Origin: Notospermus geniculatus
Lineage: Eukaryota > Nemertea > Pilidiophora > Heteronemertea > Lineidae
Direction of reading: 5' to 3'
NCBI GenBank assembly: GCA_002633025.1
Contig: NMRB01000879.1
Span: 139,473-203,472, forward strand
DNA: 64,000 nucleotides
Every line of letters starts with the position of its first letter. Within the stretch, counting starts at the first letter, position 1. The position numbers and the translations under genes were made by a program. The notes below the pieces were generated by a model. The model did not search any database. It was not told the origin of the DNA and saw only the letters and a program-made list of their open reading frames with translations. Of the stretch, positions 1 through 11,508 are shown piece after piece.

Positions 1-1110
1 CAGGCTCTGTCACTTGGACACTATCTCTTGATGTGTCTCGATAGAAAGCCTGAGATTGAATACAGTGGCGCCACCAAATACGCTGGTGGTCTATCATGTT
101 CTGGAGGTGTTTCGAAGGGCGTTTGCACTTCTGTAGACCACCATACTGCGGCGCTGTGGTTTTTGTTCATGCAGTTCAGCTTTAACCCAAATCTTCTTTG
201 GGCGTCGCTCCTTCTTTCTGTAAAATGGCATTGCCGCAGCAAGTGCAGCCGTAGCCGTCATTATCTAGACTGAACGGGAGCTATATTCGATAAGATTTGA
301 TGAAATATATCCACCGTGCACGACGGGCGGCTACGAACTACAAAGGTTGACCAAAATCTTCGTCAAAAAAATTTGATCAAAACATTTGACCGAGAATGGC
401 AGGTATAACACACCGTCCCGGCAGGAGTTGGATAAGACTGATCAACCACAACCCCGTGGTGAGCGGCCAAACCACAGAAAAATTGACATAATAACAATTG
501 AAATGTGATTTCATTCACTGGGAACAACTTACGCTGAATGATAAGCATGATGCCTGAATCTAGGGATCATACTTAGCTGTGTGTCATACTAAGGCCTTTT
601 ATGAATACCAACATAAGTATCATGACTAGCTTAGTATTAAACTTAGCGTTTATTCGTGACTAAGTTAAGACCGTTTAAGACGGATTATGAAAGAAAGGCG
701 AGTCAGCAGCGTGTGTGTACCAAACAGGACCAATGCATGCATGCGCATGATGGTTGCGGTCATAATTGTGTATATAAAGATGATAAACGCAGGCCTATGA
801 ATGAAACTGACGGGCGGAATATTTAGGCGGAGTTCACCATTTGCATTGCATGCTAGTCGTCCATCCTAGGAGTCGCACTGTCGGTTGGCTCTCTGCTTAC
901 CATGCTTACTAGTATCAGGCTAGGCTGGAAATGGTCTAGTGTGGTTTATTAGATGAAACATGGATAAAAAAGAAAATGTGACCGTCAGTTTACTTCGGTG
1001 TGGATCGGCACTCATCGGGCCGATTTCGGTAAGGCGACCACGCCGCTAACGCGACCACTTTGGGTCTGTCCCGTGGGTGGTCCTGTTACCGGGGTTCCAC
1101 TGCCGTACAT
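1..1110. other. No gene seen
   Basis: I see no supported exon, RNA gene or clear repeat boundary here. Short open frames have no recognisable domain and no convincing splice sites. Confidence 0.5.
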
Positions 1111-1262
1111 GTGTGAAAGGAAAAACTGTCCCAGGAACAAAAGATCCTATTGTTACATTCTAATCTCTGGTGATTGGTTTCTATAGCCATGCACTTTAAT
1201 CCGCCACTGAACAATAGAAGCGGACAGTTTTTACAGGGGGACATTCTTTACTGTTACACCTG
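1111..1262. mobile_element. MITE, AGGTGTAA family, degraded copy
   Basis: This is one of three related copies in the window; the others are at 28994-29162 and 45614-45786. It shares the core 'ctgtcccaggaacaaaag' with the 45.6-kb copy and ends in GTTACACCTG, the complement of the family start CAGGTGTAA. The left end has lost part of the terminal repeat. It has no coding capacity. Superfamily is not assigned because no target duplication is clear. Confidence 0.75.
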
Positions 1263-1371
1263 TACTCAATTTTCATTTTTCACTCCTCATGAACGCCTCT
1301 GTTAACAGTTACAGAACATGAAATAATAATGGGTTTCTAAGGTGAAAGACAACTTCCTACCAGAGTCTGAT

Positions 1372-2478
1372 CCACGGAATATGAGCGGTTATCAGTGCAA
1401 AAAAGGGACGTCGAAACGAGAACAGAGAGGTTGCGAAACGAGAACAAACTACCATGTAGAAAATGTTTAAGTTGCGAAACGAGAACAAACAATCATGCAG
1501 AAGACACTTTTTCTCTAAGACAAACAAATTGTTTTGCATAAAGAATATATCTTTACTACATCATAACATGTCTTGCATGGAGAAAATGTTTGTGTTGTTG
1601 AGCACAAACAATCTACGAGACGAAACGAAGACAGCATACACCACGAAAAGGACGTTGCGAGACGAAGACAACAGGTGGCGCTAGCGTCGATTTTTTTCAA
1701 ACGGCGGAGTCAGATAAGGATCCACGCTCTTGCCTGCACAACTAACTGAACTACGTAAACTAGTTGTTGGCGACATCCCGGCCTCGCATGCACATCCTGA
1801 CTGAGTGCATCGCGCATGTTCCATGTGTTCTGTCACGCCTCCTTCTCTTTCATGTTCTTGTATCGGCGCGAAAAGTTAAATGGATCATGAAAAAACTGGC
1901 AACGTGTGTGGGTTTGCTGGACGAGGTTACTCTACCGAATTTCGAATCTCCCTAATGATTAATTTGACACGATCAGCAAAACATTCTGCGATATTATTCA
2001 TGCTGATGACATAAGCCTACCACCTTGACCACCTATCACAGATGGTGATTGACGTTTCGGCTACAATCCCCATGATAAAAAGACATTAAAATGCATGGAA
2101 TACACGAATATCATGAATATCACGGTTTTAGCATGTTAGAATGTCTCCAACAACGAGAAAAGAAGCGACGCGAGCGCCACCTGTTGTCTTCGTCTCGCAA
2201 CGTCCTTTTCGTGGTGTATGCTGTCTTCGTTTCGTCTCGTAGATTGTTTGTGCTCAACAACATAAACATTTTCTCCATGCAAGACATGTTATGATGTATT
2301 AAAGATATATTCTTTATGCAAAACAATTTCTTCGTCTTACAGAAAAAGTGTCTTCTGCATGGTTGTTTGTTCTCGTTTCGCAACATAAACATTTTCTACA
2401 TGATAGTTTGTTCTCGTTTCGCAACCTCTCTGTTCGACGTCTCTTTTTTGCCCTGATAACCGCCCATACCACGGACCC
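1372..2478. mobile_element. Foldback element with arms of about 325 bp
   Basis: Bases about 1372-1700 are repeated in reverse complement at about 2155-2478 with high identity, around a spacer of about 450 bp. Both arms carry the phrases 'gttgcgaaacgagaacaaac' and 'gacaacaggtggcgct'. Open frames inside the arms mirror each other and are shadows of the repeat. Ends and target duplication are not resolved, so it is called only as a foldback or MITE-type element. Confidence 0.85.
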
Positions 2479-2582
2479 TTGCATTAGACATCAGTGAACA
2501 ATTAATGTTGAATGCATTTATCATTCGTCCACAGTAAACGGATAATTCGTAACAAATCACAAATAACGAGAAAAAAATCGAC

Positions 2583-2624
2583 CATCCATTTATATTTCAG
2601 GATCATCCATTTATATTTCAGGAT
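2583..2624 (+). repeat. 21-bp tandem duplication carrying a 3' splice site
   Basis: A 21-base unit ending in TTTCAGGAT occurs twice in tandem at the acceptor of the PAN exon, giving candidate AGs at 2599-2600 and 2620-2621. The unit is a multiple of three, so use of the upstream AG would add seven codons without shifting frame. Confidence 0.8.
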
Positions 2625-2914
2625 TTGTCCTTGATTGCGTTGCTGAGTATCGGTTTGTGCGTGAGGACTCGTTCCGATCACTTGTCGCCTGCGGTATCGA
2701 GGGCTCAAAGCTTCAAAACAGCGTAATCGCAAAGCAAACGGCAACATCGGACTTAGCGTGTGCGAGAATGTGTGTGAGTGACGCCTCATGCGCTTCGCTG
2801 AATTGGAAGAAAAGTACTGGCGAGTGTGAGCTGAATTCATCGGACAAGACAACCAACGCCGCAAATCTTGTATCCGATAGTGACTACTCGTATTGGTCAC
2901 CTGACGGCTGTCCG
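2622..2914 (+). CDS. PAN/apple-domain exon (partial gene)
   Basis: This internal exon reads through without a stop from the acceptor at 2620-2621 to the donor at 2915 (GTAGGT). It encodes about 97 residues with a PAN/apple pattern: a hydrophobic start, the block LACARMCVSDASCASLNW, a later GECEL Cys, then an aromatic YSYW end. PAN domains are disulphide-bonded adhesion modules of secreted or membrane proteins, so an extracellular role is inferred. The exon enters in phase 1 and leaves in phase 0, and joins cleanly to the small exon at 3667. The first exon, signal peptide and later exons were not found. A pseudogene fragment is possible, but the frame is intact. Confidence 0.72.
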
Positions 2915-3230
2915 GTAGGTTACTTACATGACCGCGTACACATTTGCGAGGCAGGTTTTTTTCAAGCCCGGGTCTCAAAAAATTTCGCATAGGTGGAACT
3001 ACCACTATTGTTGGAGGTGCGAAAATGAGGTCACTTAATGTCTGCGCCATCTGTCGCCGTGCGAAGAACTAACGAAAATACGGACATTTCGAAAAGCACG
3101 GCGAGCTTGCCGTGTCGCAAACCCGTGTTTTTCAGACACGGGTTTCTTGAAGCCCGGCAATTCTTGGGTGTGACCGCAAAAAACACGGGGATTTTATGTA
3201 CATGTAGTGTAAGCACGGCTGATAGTATTA

Positions 3231-3358
3231 GAGAGTGTTCGCAAAGCCCCCGAAACGCCAACGTGAACGTCTATCCTATTGTTCGCTCCTCTTTTCGTGG
3301 CGTCGAACAATGGGATTGGCGTCCGCGTTGGCGTTTCGAGGGCTTCGCGAAAACTCTC
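3231..3358. mobile_element. Hairpin MITE with TA duplication
   Basis: Two arms of 55 bases (start GAGAGTGTTCGCAAAGCC) pair around an 18-base loop with about 85% identity. TA flanks both ends, which fits Tc1/mariner-type insertion. It lies in the intron between the two PAN-gene exons. Confidence 0.85.
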
Positions 3359-3666
3359 TATTGTCCCTGCGAAACCCGAAACGAATCCTAAATCAGGCTA
3401 CCCATGACAATCTGCAGAAGTTTCAGGGCAGAAACCGTCAAACACGAGCTTACAGTGATTGAGGGAGGGGGAGATGGAAGTATCACGCTTGATTAGTCTG
3501 ACTTGACAGGTAGTCGAGTATGCTTGCTTCCAATAGAGCCTACCACCAGCGCATGCAAACGCGCCACTTTGTCAGGCCCAGAGTGGCATATCAAGGACAC
3601 CAAAGATTCGTAAGCTCGCTTGTGAAGGGTTGGTTGTATCTTTACCTGCCGTATCTTTTATTGCAG

Positions 3667-3703
3667 GGCTACGTACCACCAACGACGACCACTCCTGAAC
3701 CAA
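3667..3703 (+). CDS. Thr/Pro linker exon of the PAN gene
   Basis: A strong acceptor (TTTTATTGCAG) and a consensus donor (GTAAGT) bound 37 bases that continue the PAN frame in phase 0 and encode GYVPPTTTTPEP. A Thr/Pro-rich spacer after a PAN domain is typical of mosaic extracellular proteins. The exon ends in phase 1, so the two exons together form a symmetric 1-1 module. No downstream exon is recognised before 5.5 kb. Confidence 0.6.
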
Positions 3704-3723
3704 GTAAGTTTAAAAATCTCTTA

Positions 3724-3917
3724 AGCCTAGGTCACACTGTGGCGACTTTGGCGGGCGAATCCCCGCGAATTAGAATGAAATGGACCATGGACCATGTGCT
3801 CACACCTTTGGACATAATGTTATAATGACAGAGAGAGGTATGTTCATGGTCCATCGACCATTTCGTTTTAGTTCGCGGTGATTCGCCCGCCTAAGTCGCC
3901 ACAGTGTGACCTAGGCT
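3724..3917. mobile_element. Hairpin MITE with TTA duplication (PIF/Harbinger-like)
   Basis: The arms begin AGCCTAGGTCACACTGTGG and match in reverse complement over about 72 bases. TTA is present at 3721-3723 and 3918-3920. A TWA target duplication is the known PIF/Harbinger habit. It starts 20 bases after the donor of the linker exon. Confidence 0.85.
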
Positions 3918-3920
3918 TTA

Positions 3921-5559
3921 CTTACCTGTGAGTCAGCAGTGCAGTCCTTCGAATAATGATTTTTTACAAGTTCGACTGATCGAAGAGGTCCAGTGAAGTG
4001 AAAGAGAGGTGCTAGTGTAGATGTGGGTGGTACCGGAAGATGAAGATGAAGATGAAGCAGGTAGAAGGTTGATGCATAGAATTGCGAAAGTTTGTGAAGA
4101 GTTGCATTAAATAATGTGTTGCAGGAAGAAAATCGAGTCTACAGAAAACAAGTGCCAAATTCTGAAATAGATGAACAAGAGAAACATGAATACTGGCTGT
4201 TATATAGGCCTATTAGACTGCTATAGTTGTAGGCCTACATGTACCTGATGTTTGTGACGTGCATTCTGCAAATCGGCTGCGAGCAGCCCATCTGCAGAAT
4301 GCACTTAGCTAGGCGTAGGCCTACATGTAGGCCTAGCTAGGCCTATGCGCATGCATGCAACCTGCCTCGCGCCGACCGACATGACCGACGGGTAGGGTAG
4401 GATAGGGCTACACATGTACACCATACAAGCCATACAATGTCATACATCGCCTATTATTGTTATGTACATGATCCATGACGAGAGGTTTTCTGTTGTGCTG
4501 GCAAAAGTCAGTCGGTCAGTCATTCAATCACAATTGAGACTGGCATTTTCGCCCTTTACAGCTAGTTTAGTATAAAAGTAGAAAATTGGGTAAGACGGCA
4601 CGAAATGTTTCCTAAATACCGGGTAGTCAGTTGGTCCACAGAAATTGAACTACCCGGTACCACGACCGTGAACTGCCACTCGTTGCACATGTGACCTTCG
4701 CAGTGGCCTCCTGGCGGCTGAGTCATAAGTAACACTACGCTGTTCTGCCATCTATTGGATATTGATAGAACTATAAATCGTAATTAAAATCCCTAATTAC
4801 TAATTAACCAGAGTAGCTTAGGGGCTGTAAAAAAGTTATGGTTGTTTTCGATCGATACTCGACCTTTGACCGTTTACCGCTCGTCAATAGATGGTCTGGT
4901 TTGTTCTGTAGCTCCACAGCTGGAATTTCTATATAGTAGTGGTATGAGATGATCAGGGGCGGTCCTTGCGGGCGATAATGGTACTAGTGGGGCTTCGCCC
5001 ATACGTTTCACAGTTCGCCTCAATTCGACCAGGTGTGGTCGAATCTTATGCCCCCACCCTCCTGATTTCCCCCTACATTGTTTGTCACAGGATTAAGGGT
5101 CGTAGTCTCTCTAGAGTCCTATTCAATGGTGCTGCTTAATCCGTAAATGGATTGTTGGGGGACATCACATATCGGGGGACAGTAGTTTCTTTTACACCGA
5201 CCTTATTGTCATAGGCCTATTTTACCCAGCAGTGGAAACTTGAGAGTCAGTCGCAGGGAGTTTGCCACGACTTCCGGTGAGAAAGAAATCCAAGTCCCCA
5301 GGAACCAAAGTCCGGTATTATTGTTCACACGGTGTACAATCAACATTGCCGTACAGCTGCGGGAGAAGGTTCCGGTGACCAACACGTGGCGAAGATGAAG
5401 TTCCAAATCGCTATAAATACCATTGCTAAGGGAAAAATGATAGCCCTAGGTGAATGAATACACTATAAAAGGCATGCTGCTGCAATATCTAACAGAAATT
5501 GGCAGGAAAACGCATCGAAAATCGGCAAATTTATAATAAATTGTACGGCTTTTTCATTT
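3921..5559. other. No gene seen; TAGGCCTA-rich
   Basis: No supported exon was found. The stretch at 4197-4350 is rich in the TAGGCCTA palindrome, and there is one compact hairpin (separate entry). Confidence 0.5.
4259..4304. repeat. Near-perfect hairpin
   Basis: Twelve-base arms GTGCATTCTGCA and TGCAGAATGCAC flank an inner GGCTGC/GCAGCC pair, forming a 46-base stem-loop. No gene context explains it. Confidence 0.75.
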
Positions 5560-6380
5560 TTTTTCATTTCATTTCATTTGTTGAAGAAGACAAGATAACA
5601 ATATAAGTAGAGAAGTGCCTAGGCCAAGGCATTACTGGCCCTGTTATAACATAAGTATATAAAATTAAGAAAGATGGCAGAGAATTATGTACATAGATTA
5701 CAAAACAGTTGAACAAATGCAAAAAAGGAAACGAAGAACAGAATGAGACACAAGCAAACAAAAAAAACACACAGAGGATTAAAGGGGGCAGTCAGTCACC
5801 ATGGCAGTCAGAGTCGTCTACGCTCTGAATGAAAACTGAAGGTTGTTTTGGGCCGAAATAGATAAAGGGAATGAATCGGCAGAGAACAAAGACATGAAAG
5901 AATACTAAGTATTAATGGCTAGGGAGGCTACGTTAAAGTATGCATGATATCATTAAGAAACTGAGCACTGTTTTGTATAATGTTGATATTAGTAGAGTGT
6001 GGGTAGTCCGAGTGTCCATTTAAAAGAATCTGGCAGCGTTGAACAATTCCCAGAGAATCGAATGCGCGCCTATTGAACGATGGGATTAAAGACAAATCGT
6101 AATACTTCACGTAAGTCGTTCAATATGGGACATTGGAAAAGAACATTGTGGAGTAGTTTGCTGACGGAAACCACAGGGGCGTTGTGGGCCTTGAACATTA
6201 GTAAAGCTGTGGGTAAAGAAGTGACTACTGAACAGGAGATCGCATCTGGCTCTGTTCAGAACGATCTCCTATTCGCGAGGCAGCGACCATTGTGATCACT
6301 TCGGCCATTTCGTTCCGTTACCAAATTCCATCCTCGAACGCAGGAGAACGATCAGCGCGATTCGGCGGGAACTCCCAAGC

Positions 6381-6498
6381 AGGGTAAAGTTAAGGAACCT
6401 TATGTTTACCCAGGATGATCTTGGGTAAAGAAAAGGATTACCCAGGATGTTCCTAGGTAAACATAAGGTTTACCCAGGACGACATTGACCCATTCAGC
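6381..6498. repeat. Dispersed CCTGGGTAA-family MITE copy
   Basis: Nearly the same 118 bases occur at 38461-38579: GGGTAAAGTTAAGG at the left, several inverted CCTGGGTAAAC blocks inside, and a right end CATTGACCCATTCAGC. Its terminal sequence resembles the larger element at 35386-35761 (GCTGAAAGGGTAAATG). Confidence 0.75.
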
Positions 6499-6711
6499 TC
6501 CGCTATTAATAACATCTGGTTGAAACCATTGGGAGAAAGCGTTATTGACCCTTACCCGTAATTGTCTATGAGACAAATACGACCTGAATAAATATTGATA
6601 TTATTACCGAAGCCATAAGAGCGCAACCTGTGCAAAAGTAAGAAATGGGGGATTGCATCGAATGCCCCTTCGATATCTAAAAAAAATCCTCTGGTATCTG
6701 GGCAATATGAA

Positions 6712-6902
6712 TTAAAGCGAATCGATAGCGGATTTTGTTTACATTTGGCTGGTGTTTGTAAACACAAAATTCAGCCAATCAAAGTGCACGAAAATTTCTT
6801 TGTTGACATTCTGGAGAAGTTTGTTTACATTTTTTCCTGAAAATTCGTCCCCTTCCAAATTCTATTTCTAAATCAAATTTTTTCGCTGTCGATTCGCTTT
6901 AA
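6712..6902. mobile_element. TTAA-flanked MITE
   Basis: TTAA lies at 6712-6715 and 6899-6902, with terminal repeats AGCGAATCGATAGCG and its complement with one change. TTAA specificity is known for piggyBac and Kolobok. It sits in the RT remnant just after the GHDTQKQ codons, and removing one TTAA plus the insert rejoins the retroelement frame. Confidence 0.85.
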
Positions 6903-7189
6903 CTGTTTCTGTGTGTCGTGGCCCTTTATGAAGCCAGACTGGTATTCGTAAATCAGGTTGTTGCGAAAGACGTAGTCTGAGACACTGGCGAAGATTTACA
7001 CGCTCAAAGACCTTAGACAGAGCATTTAATAGTGTAACGGGGCGGTAGTTAGAGACGGAACTGTTGGATCCCTTGTTTTAAAAATAGGAACGATAGTGCC
7101 AAGTTTCCAGCATTTAGGGAAAGTACAGTTAAACGCAAGTTTCTGAAAGAGGATAAAAAGGGGCCCATCGAGAGACCCTGCCACCAATT

Positions 7190-7792
7190 TTAACTCTTTC
7201 AATCCCGGCCATTATTGGAAAAGACTGTCTTTTTGCAGGGGGTCCGACATGGGTGTAGTAATTTTGCTCTTACTCCTTAACCGTTCATGATTTCGAGGCC
7301 ATTTTTTAACAGTGAATAGACAAGACCACGCTCGTTATTTCATTTGCGAATGAAGCCCCTCCGACGTGGCGTTCTTGCACTGGCGCGTTTTGAAATGGCC
7401 AGCACTGCCATTCGACAGGGCCAGTTTTAAGCACACTGACGTACAAATAAATTTGCTAAATATTTCTCGGTGGCGTGGCGTGCAAACTGGACATGTAGAC
7501 CGACAGAGTGGCAAAAGCCCTTTCCAACAACGTCAATCCCAGCGACGCAACCCATTTGAAAGTATTTTTTCGCGATTTTTGAAAAAAATGTCGCTAAATC
7601 CGCGGTCGTGTATATGTTCGGCAAAGGCGCGCGAAAAAGCGCTCGACTTGTGTAGAATTTAATTCTCTTTCATTTGCACCTAATTTCAGCTCAATCGGAC
7701 CAATAATAACTGAGTTATGAGCAAAAGAGTGTGGCGGTGTCGGCCACCTAACCGATACCATGATATCACGGCTTTGGGCGTGAAAGTGTTAA
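7190..7792. mobile_element. TTAA-flanked MITE, about 600 bp
   Basis: TTAA bounds the element at 7190-7193 and 7789-7792, with ends TTAACTCTTTCAATCCCGGCC and TTAACACTTTCACGCCC (minus strand). It is inserted in the ATG-TTA-AAA codons (Met-Leu-Lys) of the reverse transcriptase. The flanking sequence therefore joins into a normal RT block when the insert is ignored. Confidence 0.85.
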
Positions 7793-7902
7793 CATTTTGT
7801 TGGTAATTCCATTCTTTTTGATACATCTAAAGTACTCAAGGTTTTGCCAACAATCGCCCTGTTAATAGCGAAAGAATAGGCTTATTTGATTCCGAGGTAC
7901 CA

Positions 7903-8190
7903 TGTTTCTATGTGTTGGTAATACATTTATGGGGTATAAATCCAACCGTTACAAAGTTAGCTGTACATCGGGTCCCACACTCCTGTACAGAGCTCAGCTG
8001 TAGCGTCCATCGGCGTCCAACGTTGAAGTCAGTTCACAAAATTGAATATGCAAATTAAGTGGGTTCCTGCAGTCCGATTTTGTGGGATTTTGGATATGAT
8101 GTCCAAGGTGACCTAATAAAACATTTAAAGCAAAAAAACCTTCTGTTGCAATTTGTTCCCGGTTAATTCCTAGATTTACTGGACTATTGG
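7903..8190. repeat. Diverged copy of the CACTA-element inverted-repeat arm
   Basis: Phrases such as 'ttggtaatacatttat', 'gttagctgtacat' and 'gttgcaatttgtt' occur here in the same order as in the arm at 10528-10800, with many differences. The minus-strand frame that extends the zinc-finger exon into this stretch is therefore not likely to be protein. Confidence 0.6.
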
Positions 8191-8204
8191 GACACGAGTA
8201 AAAC

Positions 8205-8312
8205 CTGTTGGCGTGCATTCCCTTCGTGTGCTCAGCAAGGGTCTTCTTGCTTGAGAATTCTTCACCACATTTGTCACAAGCAAAGTGACCAGTCTCTTCC
8301 TTACTAGCTTTC
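8205..8312 (-). CDS. C2H2 zinc-finger exon (last recognised exon)
   Basis: The exon (36 codons) has an acceptor at 8313-8314 and a donor at 8203-8204. It encodes one complete C2H2 finger, FACDKCGEEF followed by LAEHTKGMH (C-x2-C-x12-H-x4-H). It enters and leaves in phase 2, matching the phase-2 donor of the upstream exon at 9399. The joined linker reads HEETRKASKEETGHF, typical between fingers. The protein is presumably nuclear and nucleic-acid binding; target and family are unknown. No downstream exon was found. The upstream exon carries stops, so the gene may be dead. Confidence 0.65.
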
Positions 8313-9398
8313 CTGAAAGGTACATCATGCATCCTTACTTACATGTTTGTCAAGTTAATTTGTATTATGAGTTCCCCCACATCCACGCACATTCAATTAG
8401 AGTAGCCTACTTTAAATTTAAATGTATTCATATTCGGCAATCAGCGAAGAGAGAAAACGTCAACCCTTGCTTTAAGAAGTTTATGTAAATAAAGAAAGGA
8501 TTTAGTCCGGTCAAAATAAGGAATGACCCACCACTAATTGCTTTTTTAATCAAGTGATACTTTTTGGAACCCTTAGATCCAATTCTATTGGCAAATAAAA
8601 ATAGGCCACAATTTATGGAGTGGAAAGGGTTGAAATCGGTTGCCATAGCAACCATGTCCGAAAATCGGATGAAAAATGGCCCAAGAATGTTTTTTTCAAT
8701 TTATTTCGCACTTGACCGTACTACTTTGGATGGATTTTTTGCTAATTGTTTTTGTTTCCCCAGATGAACATTCCACATACGTATATTAGTTTGTATTCCA
8801 GTCGGTGGTTGGCATGGAAACAAAAGTGTTAGATTTTTCGGCCATTTTTGTACGATTTTTTCAGCATATTTGATAACAAGTACTGATTTTGGAACATCTG
8901 TGAGGGCAAATACCTACGATATTTTATATTCATGATATACAAGTAATGCCATTTCTAATTATACCTCATTTTGCATCTTTTCCTGTATTGAATGGGTCTA
9001 ATTGTTGCCATGGAAACGATACCCATCATCATGAAAAAACGCCAAAAAGTCAATTTTAGCATGTATTTCGCTAATAATTCTTTATAGTTGGTCCTAGTTT
9101 CGTCAGTTGTGTCCAGAAACTTACTGATGGATGGCTCCAAATTTATAGCCACATTTAGCATTCCTTGAACTCATTCACAAAAAAAACATCCGATGCACAA
9201 AAGTGCACCAACCACATTTCCAGTATCTTCACAATTCTAAACTGTGAAGTTATTGAAAATGTGGTTGTACATTTCTCAATTACACCGTGACAGCAAAGAT
9301 TGTAGCATTATTGAAAAAAAATAACTTCCAATCAGATGGCAATGGAATGTGGCAATGGAAATACAAGACACCCTGTGTAGTGAACATTGATAGCCTAC
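8313..9398 (-). other. Intron of the zinc-finger gene; no other feature
   Basis: About 1.1 kb between the two zinc-finger exons. It is AT-rich and I see no coding or clear mobile element. Confidence 0.45.
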
Positions 9399-9616
9399 CT
9401 CGTTTCCTCATGTGTCCTCATGTGTTTCGCCAGATTTTCCCTTGAATTGAAGATCTTGGCACACTTGCGTCACTTGTGTCGATTCACGGCGCACTGTTAG
9501 AAATTTTGTCGATAAAATTACAGAAAAGTGCCTGCAGCAGAGTCCCCAGCACTTTCTGTATATTTACAGGTGAAGTTACAAATACAGAAATCTGTATTAC
9601 TGCCCTCATCAGATCC

Positions 9617-10083
9617 CTGTAAAAACACAGAAGTACTGGGGACTCCGCTGCAGGCACTTTCTGTAAATTTATAGGTGGTACCATTTTAGTACAAAATTGC
9701 TTCCTGTAAAAACACAGAAATGCTGGGGACTCTGCTGCAGGCACTTTCTGTAAATTTATACGTGGTACCGTTTTAGCACAAAATTGCTTCCTGTAAAAAC
9801 AAAGAAATACTGGGGACTCTGCTGCAGGCACTTTCTGTAAATTTATAGGTGGTACCATTTCAGCACAAAAATGATTCCTGTAAAAACAAAGACGTACCGG
9901 TACTGGGGACTCTGCTGCAGGCAGTTTCTGTAAATTTATAGGTGGTACCATTTCAGCACAAAATTGCTTCCTGTAAAAAAAGAGAAATGCTGGGGACTCT
10001 GCTGCAGGCACTTTCTGTAAATTTATAAGTGGTACCATTTCAGCACAAAATTGCTTCCTGTAAAAACAAAGACGTACTGGGGA
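9617..10083. repeat. 87-bp tandem array, 5-6 copies
   Basis: The phrase CTGTAAAAACA recurs at 9617, 9704, 9791, 9878, 9971 and 10058, a spacing of 87 bp with one of 93. Each unit holds CTGGGGACTCTGCTGCAGGC. Since 87 is 29 codons, the array keeps a 213-codon minus-strand frame open; I treat that as a by-product. Confidence 0.9.
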
Positions 10084-10108
10084 CTGACTTATACACCAGT
10101 CAAATTGC

Positions 10109-10790
10109 AATTTAACCTCAAACAAATTGCAACAAAATTCTTATCACTTGTAGGTGATTCTGGAAGGTCCTGACAACATCATATCAAAAGTTTACCAGAA
10201 TTTACGCAGTGGAAGTGGCCTTAATTCATATTTATTGACGATCCTTCATTAACTTACATTACAATATTTATGGACTTCTATTACAAATACTAGTGTGCAT
10301 GTACAGCTAACTTTTTTCCTGTCGATTTTAAGCCCTATAAATGTATTACCAATAGATAGAAATATGGCACCTTACATTCCGATAGGCCTGTTTGGAAAAT
10401 CATCAAACTTGTTTTTGTTATAAAAATGTCAAATTTGTAGATTTCAGGCAAATATGACGTAATATGTCATTTCTACAACACAACGACAACATATAATGTT
10501 CTAATCATGCCTATCTGACTAACAGGTGCCATATTTCTATCTATTGGTAATACATTTATTGGGCTTAAAATCGACAGGAAAAAAGTTAGCTGTACATGCA
10601 CACTCGTGTTTGTAATAGAAGTCCATAAATATTGTAATGTAAGTTAATGAAGGATCGTCAATAAATATGAATAAGGGCACTTCCACTGCGTAAATTTTGG
10701 TAAACTTTTGATATGATGTTGTCAGGACCTTCCAGAATCACCTACAAGTGAAAAGAATTTTGTTGCAATTTGTTTGAGGTTATGTCCATT
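10109..10790. repeat. Long inverted repeat, arms about 265 bp
   Basis: Bases 10109-10372 return in reverse complement at 10528-10790 with high identity around a spacer of about 155 bp. The arms share 'aggtgattctggaaggtcct' and its complement. It forms the core of the CACTA-like element. Confidence 0.88.
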
Positions 10791-11241
10791 TTTTGGTTAG
10801 ATTGATTGGACTATTATGATAAAGCCATAAAGGAATGGTTACAATTCTTTATGATCAAACGTCATATCACAAATGTCACAAATGGACTGTAATAATGAAA
10901 TCAAATGAATATTCCGTGAAGAAAACAACTAGGTATAGTGACGATAAAAACAACAAACTGCATTGGAGAAGGAGGGTAATGGTCACTCCACCAGCCACTG
11001 CATGCCAGCAGACGAGACCTACAGTAAATACCATTAAATGTCTTCTGTTTCCGTTTATAAATAAGATTTTTCAAGGATTTGATGAGATAAAACTTCGAAA
11101 TATCAACTCACAGTATACGGAAGCCAACAATCGGAAGTACAAACTGCACATGCGCAGAATGATTCACTACTTCGGCGAAGTTGTAAAATTACAAGTTATT
11201 GCGTAAATATACAACTTTTTGCATAAATGTTTCACGTCATT

Positions 11242-11370
11242 CGAGAGGTTAAGAAACCGATCTGTTAACGATAACACTAACGATAACGCTATTTCTGACG
11301 TACATTTGCAATGCAAAAAATAACGTTAGCGTTAGTGTTACCGTTAACGGAGCGATCTCTTAACCTCTCG
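11242..11370. mobile_element. 129-bp hairpin MITE nested in the CACTA-like element
   Basis: The arms start CGAGAGGTTAAGAAACCGATC and pair over about 50 bases. ATT is present immediately outside both ends. Internal GTTAGTGTTA-type repeats are symmetric. Confidence 0.8.
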
Positions 11371-11508
11371 ATTATAGAAGTCACCGGTTAAAACACAGAT
11401 AATAATCCTTTTTCTGTAAATTTAGAATAGTCTCTTTTTAAGAACACGAACTCCAGAAATTGTCATAAATGTACAGGAAAAGGAATGTATCCTGTATTTT
11501 AACGTGAA

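Larger units (their letters stand above)
5560..7870 (-). pseudogene. Non-LTR retrotransposon remnant (jockey/CR1/L2-like RT)
   Basis: Read on the minus strand, pieces of one reverse transcriptase appear in the right order. They are MLKLVAG with LFQKL and WKLGTIVPIF (about 7190-7070), then NLIYEYQSGFIKGHDTQKQL, then the RT motif A FLDIEGAFDAIPH (about 6640). A C-terminal NVLFQCPILNDLRE and a stop near 5928 follow. The 3' end near 5560 carries repeated ATGAA, like many non-LTR tails. Frameshifts (for example in the T-run before motif A) and stops make it dead. The 5' part is lost. Two TTAA MITEs and one CCTGGGTAA-family repeat interrupt it. Confidence 0.82.

Noticed and set aside
1463-1684. Frame with RNENKQSCRRHFF and its near-copy at 2120-2392
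   Set aside because: Mirror images within the foldback arms; no domain.
9484-10125. 213-codon minus-strand frame with repeated FYRKQFCAEMVPPINLQK-type units
   Set aside because: It is the translation of an 87-bp tandem array in a CACTA-like element; the period alone keeps it open.
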